Shown here piece by piece: positions 1-5,912 of a stretch of 9,933 bases of DNA; the stretch's first letter is position 1, and each line of letters begins with the position of its first letter. The stretch comes from Bacilli bacterium (GTDB lineage Bacteria; Bacillota_I; Bacilli_A; RF39; UBA660): the NCBI GenBank assembly GCA_017470045.1, contig JAFUFG010000007.1, forward strand, positions 1 to 9,933, written 5' to 3'. Below the pieces are notes generated by a model. It was not told where the DNA came from and ran no database searches. It saw only the letters and a program-made list of their open reading frames with translations. The translations under genes and the position numbers were made by a program.

Positions 1-198
1 ATGAGCAAATACTCCTTCTTTTAATAATTCCATCTTCCCAGTTTTATTATCTACTAAGCTTATTCGATTTGTAATAAAATCATTTCGAAATTCAAAACCA
101 TAAATAATAGAATTATCCTTATTACTTAACGTAGATATTTCAATAACCTCACGAATATATTGATCAAAATCACTCTGTAAAACTAATTTCTCTTCCAT
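1..198 (-). CDS. Hypothetical protein, N-terminal part (runs off left edge)
   Basis: An open frame starts with ATG at 198 and stays open for 66 codons to the left edge, so the C-terminus lies outside the window. The start is supported by a run of six G (205-210) placed 6 nt before the ATG, a G-rich Shine-Dalgarno-like site. The product begins MEEKLVLQSDFDQYIREVIE and later reads IIYGFEFRNDFITNRISL. It looks like a soluble mixed alpha/beta protein with no signal peptide or membrane segment in the visible part. It follows the 582-residue acidic protein by 22 nt with no terminator between them, so it is the third gene of the operon that starts at the DUF1292-like gene. I do not recognise the family. 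The frame is well supported; the function is unknown. Confidence 0.75.
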   Translation of the reverse strand, partial: MEEKLVLQSDFDQYIREVIEISTLSNKDNSIIYGFEFRNDFITNRISLVDNKTGKMELLKEGVFAH

Positions 199-204
199 AG
201 AAAT

Positions 205-210
205 CCCCCC
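205..210 (-). promoter_or_regulatory. Poly-G ribosome binding site for the left-edge gene
   Basis: A run of six G on the minus strand lies 6 nt before ATG 198. It is the only candidate site and fixes this start, though it differs from the AGGAGG/AGAGGTG sites used elsewhere in the window. Confidence 0.55.
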
Positions 211-220
211 TAAAAAGAAA

Positions 221-1969
221 TTATTGTGCAGCAGGTGCTGGAGCAACTACTGTTTGTTGAACTGGAGTTTGAACAGCTGGCTGAGCAACTACTTGCTGTG
301 GCGCAGGTTGGGCAGCTACAGGTTGTTGTGCTACTGGAACTGCAACTTGTTGTTGAACCGGTTGTGGAGTTGCAGTTTGTTGTGCAGGTTGCGTGGCTGC
401 AACTTGCGCAGGTGCTGAAGAAGATGCAGTTTCTTGAGCTTGTTCTACTTGTAGAGTTTTGCTCATTTCACTAATAGCATCATACATCTTTTGAGCTTCT
501 TCCGTTCTACCAGTCTTATATAATTGATTTGCTTTTTCTAACATTTCTTGAATGACAGTTGCAGTAGAATCTCTCAATTGTTTTTCCTTGTCATCCTCTT
601 TCTTTTGGAAGTTAATATTAACTCCGCCAGACTTAACAAGAGTTGTTAAAACAGAATTAGAATGTTTATAAATATCTTCACTTAATACTCCTCTAGCAAA
701 TAGCAATGCTTCTTGAGTACCAAATGAACTAGCTAACTTATTAAATTGTAAACTATTAACAATAATAGCTTTAATTTGTACATCCTTATTAGAACGTAAA
801 ATCTTTTCTAATCGAGGTGTTTCTGAAACAGGTTCATCAGAAGAATCAGCACTTGGAATTAACAAATCACTTCCACCATCATCTTCAGAATCCGAATCAT
901 CAGTATCTGTATCTGTAGCAAAAGGTAAGTCTAAATCACCTGCTCCATCCGAATCTCCATCATCAGTACTATCATCCTCTGTACTAGGGATAACCAAATC
1001 ATTCGATGCAGGTTCCTCGCTAGAAGATTCCTCAATATTAATATCAGGAATCAAAGGGCCAGACTCTTCTTCAACAGGGGATTCTTCTGTAACTTCTTCT
1101 TCCATTGGAATTAATGGACCACCTTCAGCCTCAGAATTATCAACTTGTTTCTCGTTTTCATCTTCCACTTTTTCAGGATCGTAACTAGGTATTTCAACCT
1201 GTTCATCATTAAGAGCAACTTCTGCCTCTGGCTCTTCCTCTTTTTCAATAGAATCAGGTTCTACAATATATGGTAAATCCGTACCATCATTTTCTTCATT
1301 TACAACTTCCATCTCAGGAACTTCAGAAGGAGACTCGCTTGCAATGATAACAGGTTCATCTGTTGCTTCACCAGTAGAATTATTATCTTCAATTGGTTCA
1401 AATGCATCATCACTATTCGGACTAATATCGAACTCATTATTAGCATCCATATCAGTATTTTCTCCGAAAACTTCCTGATTAACATCCATAAGTACTGGTT
1501 CCTCTGCAGGAGCCTCTTCGACTACATCTTCTGTAGCAGGTTCTTCGACAGGAGCCACTTCTTCCGTAGCCTCACTAACTGCATCTTCCGTTGGTTGAGT
1601 TTCTTCAACATTTTCTTGAATTTGTTCTTGATATCTTGGATCCTCAGTATAATGATTTGCAGAATTAATAATATCTTGAACAATCTTCTCATCAATAGAA
1701 CTTAATTCTGAAATAAAAGTATCCAATACTTTTACAGAATTTGTTAAATTTTCAACTAAACCTAAAGTTTGATCTAAACTTTCATTTTGCTTAGTCCATA
1801 AGTCAAGCATCTGTTGACGAACAGTTTCATTTTGTTCCGTACCGATTCGTTGTTCTAGATTCTTAAGCATTGCCTCTTCACGGAAAACAATATCAAAGAA
1901 AGTAGCCTTTAAATCACGTACAGCTGCTTCATACTTTTTATCTTCAAAAACATAATAATCATTTTGCAT
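221..1969 (-). CDS. Large acidic, mostly disordered protein with N-terminal coiled coil and Pro/Ala/Gln-rich tail
   Basis: This 582-residue protein has no signal peptide or membrane helix and is probably cytoplasmic. Four parts are visible. Residues 1-115 are helical and heptad-like (for example EEAMLKNLEQ, then WTKQNESLDQTLGLVENL). Residues about 116-385 are very rich in Asp, Glu, Ser and Pro and look disordered. They carry hydrophobic-proline motifs (PLIP, PLIP, LVIP, LDLP, LLIP) ending at residues 288, 308, 328, 349 and 372. Residues about 386-510 look folded and helical, ending in one TPR-like hairpin (ANQLYKTGRTEEAQKMYDAI, 480-499). Residues about 511-582 are a Pro/Ala/Gln/Val tail. ATG 1969 is preceded by AAGGAAAGGGG. 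The gene lies 34 nt after the DUF1292-like gene. Family not recognised; a scaffold or adaptor role is inference from architecture only. Confidence 0.9.
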   Translation of the reverse strand: MQNDYYVFEDKKYEAAVRDLKATFFDIVFREEAMLKNLEQRIGTEQNETVRQQMLDLWTKQNESLDQTLGLVENLTNSVKVLDTFISELSSIDEKIVQDIINSANHYTEDPRYQEQIQENVEETQPTEDAVSEATEEVAPVEEPATEDVVEEAPAEEPVLMDVNQEVFGENTDMDANNEFDISPNSDDAFEPIEDNNSTGEATDEPVIIASESPSEVPEMEVVNEENDGTDLPYIVEPDSIEKEEEPEAEVALNDEQVEIPSYDPEKVEDENEKQVDNSEAEGGPLIPMEEEVTEESPVEEESGPLIPDINIEESSSEEPASNDLVIPSTEDDSTDDGDSDGAGDLDLPFATDTDTDDSDSEDDGGSDLLIPSADSSDEPVSETPRLEKILRSNKDVQIKAIIVNSLQFNKLASSFGTQEALLFARGVLSEDIYKHSNSVLTTLVKSGGVNINFQKKEDDKEKQLRDSTATVIQEMLEKANQLYKTGRTEEAQKMYDAISEMSKTLQVEQAQETASSSAPAQVAATQPAQQTATPQPVQQQVAVPVAQQPVAAQPAPQQVVAQPAVQTPVQQTVVAPAPAAQ

Positions 1970-2003
1970 TGAAAAAGGCCCCTTTCCTTATTTTTTTATA
2001 CTC

Positions 2004-2270
2004 TTACTGAGAATTAGCGATTCTTCGTAGGAGTTTTTGTACTTCTACCCACTCCGTATCATCAGTAATTTCCGAAAGATTCATAACATTAGCTTCATTA
2101 TTCATCTTCGAAATATAGATAACTCGGTCATCTTCCACTCCATAGGAATCAGACTTTGTATAAACCATATACTGACGAAGTCCATCATCGCTTAATAAAT
2201 AAGTTACAAGTTTTACCTTATCAACGCTACCATCAGGCATAACGATTTCTACATCCTTAGCATCACTCAT
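2004..2270 (-). CDS. DUF1292-like small protein
   Basis: An 88-residue soluble protein. Its layout matches what I know of the DUF1292 (YrzB-like) family of Bacillota: a short beta start with a MPDGS turn, a YMVYTKSDS strand, a strand reading RVIYISKMN, and an acidic C-terminal helix with DDTEWVEVQKLLRR. Family members are small acidic proteins of unknown biochemical role. ATG 2270 is preceded by AGAGGGAG at a normal distance. It is the first gene of an operon: a strong sigma-A-like promoter lies immediately upstream (2299-2327), and the 582-residue protein gene follows after 34 nt with no terminator. The family call is from pattern memory and is moderately sure; no function can be read from the sequence. 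Confidence 0.82.
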   Translation of the reverse strand: MSDAKDVEIVMPDGSVDKVKLVTYLLSDDGLRQYMVYTKSDSYGVEDDRVIYISKMNNEANVMNLSEITDDTEWVEVQKLLRRIANSQ

Positions 2271-2298
2271 AGTAAAAACTCCCTCTATTCTAACTTTA

Positions 2299-2327
2299 AT
2301 TATACAAAAAGATAAATAAAATGTAAA
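2299..2327 (-). promoter_or_regulatory. Sigma-A-type promoter for the DUF1292/acidic-protein operon
   Basis: On the minus strand a TTTACA -35 (2322-2327) is followed by a 17-nt spacer and a perfect TATAAT -10 (2299-2304). Transcription would start near 2292, giving a leader of about 20 nt with AGAGGGAG before ATG 2270. It lies just downstream of the terminator of the preceding operon, as expected for an independent unit. Confidence 0.8.
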
Positions 2328-2339
2328 TAAATTAAAAGC

Positions 2340-2363
2340 AAAAAAAAGATGCTAAAAGCACCT
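2340..2363 (-). terminator. Rho-independent terminator of the cysteine desulfurase operon
   Basis: The minus-strand transcript forms AGGTGC-TTTTA-GCATCT (stem 2358-2363 with 2347-2352, one G-U pair, 5-nt loop) followed by about seven T. The first stem bases are the AG of the TAG stop (2362-2364) of the CcdA-like gene, so the hairpin starts inside the stop codon. Confidence 0.8.
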
Positions 2364-3564
2364 AAATTTGAAACATCAATAAATCAGGTTTCACAATTAA
2401 TAAAATTCCTATAATAAGCATCAATATACCACCTATTAAATGAGAATATTTATTATATTTTGTAGAAATACCAGTAACATTCATAGTAAATACAGCAATC
2501 ATAAATACTACTAAATCATCTAATAAAAAGAAAATAATATATAAGATCGTATAGAATAATCCCTCTAACCCACTAATGTGATTAATAGCCAAAAGTTGAG
2601 TAAAGATAAGTGGTAAGCCAGCAGAACAAGCAAGTTCCACTAAATTAACAGATACAGCAAGAGCCATAACTCCAGCTAAAGCCAAAAGAAAGCTCTTCTC
2701 ATGAGTAAATTTCTTAATCGAAGAAAAGATTCTTTTACGACGATTTCCATCTACCACATCACATCCACCATCTCGACTCTTAAAGTAGCTACGTAAATTA
2801 AGAACTCCACCTATCATCGCAATTATCGCAATAATATTACGAATAATAATGGACGTAGAGATTTTAACAACAATATTAAGCCATGAAAACATAATAAACA
2901 TATAAACCAATGCGCTAGTAAATAAGAACGTAAATCCTAAAATCAACATTCGTTTCTTATCTTTCATTCCGATTAATACACTAATTAAGAATAATAAAAC
3001 CCACATAGCACAAGGATTAAAACCATCAATCAAACCAATTAAAACTGCAGCGGATACAATGGATATATTTTTAAGGTAAACAGTTCCAAGAAAAGGAACA
3101 TCTAAAGAGAATTGCTCACTCAATTCTTTTTCTTGTTCAAGAAATCCAGTATCTAATTTTCCATCAAAGTTACCTTTTTTAATCAATTCAATAACATCAC
3201 GATAATCATGATTTTGATAATAATCAATAGCTCGATCAATACTTTTCCCCGCTGAATCACTATATCCAATAAAGTAACTATCTCCAATGACAGTTAAAGG
3301 AACAGCACTCTTCTCAATTCCGAAATTTTTCAATACTTCATCCATAAAGTTTTGATTCTCGGCATCATACCAAACTTCATATTTTACAATTTTAACATTT
3401 TTGTCTTTTTCATATTTTTCTAAGAAAATTTGTTCTTCAGCACAGTGAGGACACCCATCACCATGAAATAAATAAAGAGTTATTTCTTTTTCCTTCGCAT
3501 GAACCGGAAGAATAAAACTAAAAAAGAACAAGAAGACAAGTAATATTCTAACAATTTTCTTCAT
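2362..3564 (-). CDS. Secreted thioredoxin-fold domain fused to CcdA/DsbD-like membrane electron-transfer domain
   Basis: A 400-residue protein likely to pass electrons across the membrane to an extracytoplasmic thiol. Residues 1-23 are a signal peptide or first helix ending in VHA. Residues about 27-135 are a thioredoxin fold with CPHC (Cys38, Cys41) and a likely cis-proline at Pro89 (SAVPLTV). Residues about 165-395 hold roughly six membrane helices in two halves, each with one intramembrane cysteine: GFNPCAMW (Cys185) and ELACSAGLP (Cys313). This is the paired-cysteine plan of CcdA/DsbD transmembrane domains. Another cysteine (Cys268) lies in the basic loop between the halves. ATG 3564 has AAAGGAGA upstream and overlaps the end of the thioredoxin-like gene by 17 nt, so the two are probably translationally coupled. 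In DsbD the thioredoxin fold follows the membrane domain; here it precedes it. Partner proteins are unknown. No cytochrome c maturation gene is nearby. Confidence 0.88.
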   Translation of the reverse strand: MKKIVRILLVFLFFFSFILPVHAKEKEITLYLFHGDGCPHCAEEQIFLEKYEKDKNVKIVKYEVWYDAENQNFMDEVLKNFGIEKSAVPLTVIGDSYFIGYSDSAGKSIDRAIDYYQNHDYRDVIELIKKGNFDGKLDTGFLEQEKELSEQFSLDVPFLGTVYLKNISIVSAAVLIGLIDGFNPCAMWVLLFLISVLIGMKDKKRMLILGFTFLFTSALVYMFIMFSWLNIVVKISTSIIIRNIIAIIAMIGGVLNLRSYFKSRDGGCDVVDGNRRKRIFSSIKKFTHEKSFLLALAGVMALAVSVNLVELACSAGLPLIFTQLLAINHISGLEGLFYTILYIIFFLLDDLVVFMIAVFTMNVTGISTKYNKYSHLIGGILMLIIGILLIVKPDLLMFQI

Positions 3565-3820
3565 CTAGTATCTCCTTTACTACATCAAACATTTCTTTCT
3601 CACTTTTTTCCCCAATAATACGTCTTACTTCCTTATCTCCAATAAAGAAAATAAAGACAGGTAAAATATTTCCAGGATCATAAGATAAAGCTTCTTCTTC
3701 ATCCATATCATAATCAAGATTAATGGTTTCAATATCATATTGTTTTAAGATTTTATTCCAAATCTTATTCATGATTAAACAACCACTGCACCAAACAGCA
3801 TTGATTTTTACTACTTTCAT
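3548..3820 (-). CDS. Small thioredoxin-like protein (CSGC)
   Basis: A 90-residue protein with a minimal thioredoxin fold: first strand KVVKINAVW, redox motif WCSGC (Cys11, Cys14) in place of the classical WCGPC, and a likely cis-proline at Pro54 in NILPVFIFF followed by GDKEVRRIIG. There is no signal peptide, so it should be cytoplasmic. A third cysteine is the final residue (Cys90), encoded in the 17-nt overlap with the next gene. The start lies only 2 nt after the cysteine desulfurase stop, with GAGGTG in the end of that gene as ribosome site. Position between a persulfide-producing enzyme and a membrane thiol exchanger suggests it carries electrons or persulfide between them; this is inference. 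At 90 residues it is slightly shorter than ordinary thioredoxins (about 105). Confidence 0.87.
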   Translation of the reverse strand: MKVVKINAVWCSGCLIMNKIWNKILKQYDIETINLDYDMDEEEALSYDPGNILPVFIFFIGDKEVRRIIGEKSEKEMFDVVKEILDEENC

Positions 3821-3822
3821 CT

Positions 3823-4947
3823 TTATTCACCTCGAATATTTAATTCTTGAATTAGTTTTTTAAATACACTTACAAAAGTATCAATTTCTTCTTTCGTTGT
3901 TTTATAAGATAAACTTATACGAATACTATGTCTAGATCGCTCTTTATCACGAGTAACAGCATAAACTGCTTTAGAATATTCCGCAGAAGAGCAAGCAGTT
4001 TGAGTAGATAAATAAATATCATATTCCTCTAAAGCATGTTGCATAGTCTCCGGTTTAATATTTTTCAAACTGACATTAACCATATTAGGTAAGCAGAAAC
4101 AATTACTATTAATATCAATGTCAAAATCTTTGATTTTTTCTAACAAATAATCATGAATTTCTACAACTTTACTCGTCTTTTCAGCAAAATCATCATAAGC
4201 AAGACGAAGAGCTTTTGCTAAACTAGCAATTAATGGAGTAGCTGGTGTTCCACTACGAAATACAGTAGTAGACTTTCCACCATGAATTAAAGGTTCAATG
4301 ATAATAGATTCCTTTTTGATAAGACAACCTACACCCTTCATTCCAAAAAACTTTTGACCAGAGAAACTAGCTAAATCAATATTCGTAAAATCAACCACTT
4401 GTTTCCCAATACTTTGAGTTACATCACTATGAAAATAACATTTAGGATGTTTCTTAACAATCTTGGCAATTTCATCAATTGGTTGAGCAACTCCTACTTC
4501 ACTATTAACAGAAGCAATAGAAACAAGAATCGTATCATCACGAATTAATTCTTCTAAATTTTCTAAATCAACAATTCCGTTTTCATCTAATTTAACAAAA
4601 TCAACATCAAAACCTAATCCAAGTAAATATTGAATTGGTGCAATAACAGAAGAATGTTCTAATTCTGTTGTAATAATATGTTTACCACGATTTTGATATT
4701 TTAAACAAATTCCTTTAATTGCAGTGTTATTTGCTTCGCTAGCGCCACTAGTATAAATAACTTCACTAGGCTTAACTCCTAAAATAGAAGCAATTTGTTT
4801 TGTAGAAGCTTCAATTAATTTATTTGCTTCTACCCCTAATTTATGCAAAGAGTTTGGATTTCCAATAAATTCACGACAAACTCTACTATAAGTATCAATA
4901 ACTTCATCTGCAACTGGTGTTGTTGCACTATAATCTAAGTAAATCAT
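3823..4947 (-). CDS. Cysteine desulfurase (NifS/IscS-type, class V aminotransferase fold)
   Basis: A PLP enzyme that converts L-cysteine to alanine and leaves a protein-bound persulfide, the sulfur source for Fe-S clusters and tRNA thiolation. The 374-residue product starts MIYLDYSATTPV, the usual N-terminus of the family. Visible landmarks are TSGASEANN (66-74), ELEHSS with His98 (equivalent to the catalytic His of IscS), HSDVTQSIGK with Asp175 and Gln178 for PLP, SGQKFFGMKG with Lys199 as the PLP lysine, RSGT (231-234), and the persulfide loop STQTACSS with Cys319. The C-terminal SIRISLSYKTTKEEID fits the family. ATG 4947 is chosen because GGAG sits 8 nt upstream and homologues start here; a longer frame to 4983 lacks a ribosome site. 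First gene of an operon with a thioredoxin-like and a CcdA-like gene. No IscU or ThiI gene is in the window, so the sulfur acceptor is unknown. Confidence 0.95.
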   Translation of the reverse strand: MIYLDYSATTPVADEVIDTYSRVCREFIGNPNSLHKLGVEANKLIEASTKQIASILGVKPSEVIYTSGASEANNTAIKGICLKYQNRGKHIITTELEHSSVIAPIQYLLGLGFDVDFVKLDENGIVDLENLEELIRDDTILVSIASVNSEVGVAQPIDEIAKIVKKHPKCYFHSDVTQSIGKQVVDFTNIDLASFSGQKFFGMKGVGCLIKKESIIIEPLIHGGKSTTVFRSGTPATPLIASLAKALRLAYDDFAEKTSKVVEIHDYLLEKIKDFDIDINSNCFCLPNMVNVSLKNIKPETMQHALEEYDIYLSTQTACSSAEYSKAVYAVTRDKERSRHSIRISLSYKTTKEEIDTFVSVFKKLIQELNIRGE

Positions 4948-4955
4948 TCTATCAA

Positions 4956-4959
4956 CTCC
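4956..4959 (-). promoter_or_regulatory. Ribosome binding site deciding the cysteine desulfurase start
   Basis: GGAG on the minus strand lies 8 nt before ATG 4947. No comparable site precedes the longer possible start at 4983, so this supports the product starting MIYLDYSATT. Confidence 0.75.
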
Positions 4960-4965
4960 AAAAAA

Positions 4966-4992
4966 AGTATAACAAAAAAACAACTATTACAA
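4966..4992 (-). promoter_or_regulatory. Candidate promoter for the cysteine desulfurase operon
   Basis: TATACT (4966-4971) preceded by TGT forms an extended -10, with a weak TTGTAA (4987-4992) at a 15-nt spacing. It would give a very short leader of about 12 nt beginning at the GGAG. An alternative -10, TGTAAT (4986-4991), would give a leader of about 30 nt but has no good -35. A promoter is expected here because a strong terminator lies just upstream; its exact place is uncertain. Confidence 0.35.
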
Positions 4993-5015
4993 AAGAGAGT
5001 TCACAAATCTTTCAT

Positions 5016-5040
5016 AAAAAAAGTAGACCGAAGTCTACTT
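5016..5040 (-). terminator. Rho-independent terminator with UUCG tetraloop
   Basis: The minus-strand transcript reads AAGTAGAC-TTCG-GTCTACTT followed by T residues: a perfect 8-bp stem (5033-5040 with 5021-5028) closed by C-G around UUCG, the extra-stable tetraloop. The TAG stop (5035-5037) of the 86-residue gene lies in the ascending arm. It ends the 5830-5035 operon. Confidence 0.93.
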
Positions 5041-5295
5041 ATTGGTATTTAAATAATAATCTCTTTCAGAAATTGAATAAGATAAATCTAATAAATTCTC
5101 ATCATCTTCAAAATCTAATAAAGCATCCTCTACTAGATATACAATTTCTTTCAATGTCTTACAATTCGTATATGGAATTTCATAATGATCTAAAGTTTGT
5201 AACTCTCGATTCGTTAGTAATAATCCATTTATATTTACAAATGATCCTGATTGAAAATCAAGACTATTTCCAATTTCTTTTACATATTCATCCAT
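5035..5295 (-). CDS. Small acidic hypothetical protein (86 aa)
   Basis: An 86-residue soluble protein beginning MDEYVKEIGNSLDFQSGSFV. It has a middle stretch LLTNRELQTLDHYEIPYTNC and a strongly acidic helix VEDALLDFEDDENLLDLSYS. No signal peptide or membrane segment is visible. ATG 5295 is chosen because a perfect AGGAGG (5302-5307) lies 6 nt upstream; a longer frame beginning at 5325 would overlap the preceding gene and lacks a comparable site. The gap to the upstream gene is 10 nt, and the AG of that gene's TAG stop forms the first two bases of the AGGAGG, so the pair are co-transcribed and probably coupled. The TAG stop lies inside the terminator that closes the operon. Family not recognised. 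Confidence 0.85.
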   Translation of the reverse strand: MDEYVKEIGNSLDFQSGSFVNINGLLLTNRELQTLDHYEIPYTNCKTLKEIVYLVEDALLDFEDDENLLDLSYSISERDYYLNTNK

Positions 5296-5301
5296 AAAAT
5301 A

Positions 5302-5307
5302 CCTCCT
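5302..5307 (-). promoter_or_regulatory. AGGAGG ribosome binding site overlapping an upstream stop codon
   Basis: A perfect AGGAGG lies 6 nt before ATG 5295 and fixes that start over the longer frame. Its first two bases are the AG of the TAG stop (5306-5308) of the preceding gene, so ribosomes ending there sit on the next ribosome site. Confidence 0.9.
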
Positions 5308-5830
5308 ATTGGCATACATAACCATTATTTTTTAAATGAGTCATTAACTCACCCTCTGTATAGTTATCATTTACTTTTAGTGTTACAACGTCACTACTCT
5401 TTGTATTGGAATTAATCTTCATAACGAATGAATCACTATCCTCAAAAGAGATGTTATTAAGAATTATTGTTTCATTCTTACTAACTGAAACATATACAAT
5501 TACCCGGTCTGTCAATTTGGAGACTTTTACAGAATCCTTTCCAAGATATGCATAAGACTTCTTAATCGAATATTCAATAGATTCCAAATTTGCATCATTT
5601 TTCAAATACTTTTCTGGCAGAATAATCGTCTTCGTAAGCTTCATTGCAGAAATCTTATTTCCATCGATAGAAGACTCTAACTTTTCTTCTACTGTAATAT
5701 TTAGATCATCAGTTGTGCGTTTACTACAAGTAACAGTAGATTGTTTCACATTCGCAATCAAATAAATAATAATCACTATGAAAATGACTGCGATTAAGAC
5801 TGGAAAAAATTTACCTTTACCATTCGTCAT
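5306..5830 (-). CDS. Membrane-anchored extracytoplasmic protein, function unknown
   Basis: A 174-residue protein with a short basic start (MTNGKGKFFP), one hydrophobic helix at about residues 9-27 and a polar remainder, so it should be a single-pass protein with its C-terminal domain outside. The ectodomain alternates beta-like stretches (LTKTIILP, RVIVYVSVS, ETIILNNISF) and ends in YTEGELMTHLKNNGYVCQ. Only two cysteines are present, Cys35 just after the membrane helix and Cys173 next to the C-terminus; they could form a disulfide closing the domain. The layout loosely recalls DUF1307 (YehR-like) lipoproteins, but I see no lipobox, so I do not assign that family. ATG 5830 has AGAGGTG upstream and a promoter at 5853-5881; a longer frame to 6007 would overlap hsp20 and cross its terminator, so it is rejected. 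Confidence 0.85.
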   Translation of the reverse strand: MTNGKGKFFPVLIAVIFIVIIIYLIANVKQSTVTCSKRTTDDLNITVEEKLESSIDGNKISAMKLTKTIILPEKYLKNDANLESIEYSIKKSYAYLGKDSVKVSKLTDRVIVYVSVSKNETIILNNISFEDSDSFVMKINSNTKSSDVVTLKVNDNYTEGELMTHLKNNGYVCQ

Positions 5831-5852
5831 AATTACACCTCTATTTGCCTTT

Positions 5853-5881
5853 ATTATAACAAGAAAATTAAAATCCTGCAA
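5853..5881 (-). promoter_or_regulatory. Extended -10 promoter for the membrane-anchored protein operon
   Basis: TATAAT (5853-5858) is preceded by TGT, an extended -10. TTGCAG (5876-5881) at exactly 17 nt is a weak -35, as is common with extended -10 promoters. Predicted start is near 5846, leaving a leader of about 16 nt with AGAGGTG before ATG 5830. Confidence 0.65.
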
Positions 5882-5882
5882 C

Positions 5883-5912
5883 AAAACAAAAGAAGTGCCA
5901 AAGCACCTCTTT
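5883..5912 (-). terminator. Rho-independent terminator after hsp20
   Basis: The transcript forms GAGGTGC-TTTG-GCACTTC (5903-5909 with 5892-5898, one G-U pair), extended by A-T pairs on both sides, then TTTTGTTTTG. It begins immediately after the hsp20 stop (5913-5915), so hsp20 is transcribed alone. Confidence 0.88.

Noticed and set aside
205..210. Poly-G tract as a phase-variable switch.
   Set aside because: Six G is short for slippage, and the tract is adequately explained as a ribosome binding site.
224..440. Possible DNA tandem repeat encoding the Pro/Ala/Gln tail.
   Set aside because: The protein is repetitive in composition, but I could not find a constant DNA unit; codons vary between copies, so it is low complexity, not a tandem array.
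224..474. Two plus-strand open frames rich in Leu/Gln/Val or Cys/Leu/Trp.
   Set aside because: They are antisense shadows of the Pro/Ala/Gln tail of the acidic protein; low-complexity codons keep several frames open and no ribosome site precedes them.
1300..1485. Minus-strand 61-codon frame inside the acidic protein gene.
   Set aside because: Alternative frame of a real, well-supported gene; composition is that of a frame-shifted Asp/Glu-rich region.
2362..3564. Assignment as a cytochrome c biogenesis protein (CcdA).
   Set aside because: The membrane domain is CcdA-like, but no cytochrome c or heme-handling gene is nearby and the fused thioredoxin fold points to general thiol exchange, so I kept a neutral name.
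4948..4983. Twelve-residue N-terminal extension of the cysteine desulfurase.
   Set aside because: No ribosome site before ATG 4983; GGAG is well placed for ATG 4947 and the family normally starts at MIYLDYSATT.
4917..5297. Plus-strand 126-codon frame.
   Set aside because: It runs antisense to two real genes, crosses a perfect terminator, and encodes a Asn/Gln/Ser/Leu/His-rich product with no recognisable pattern.
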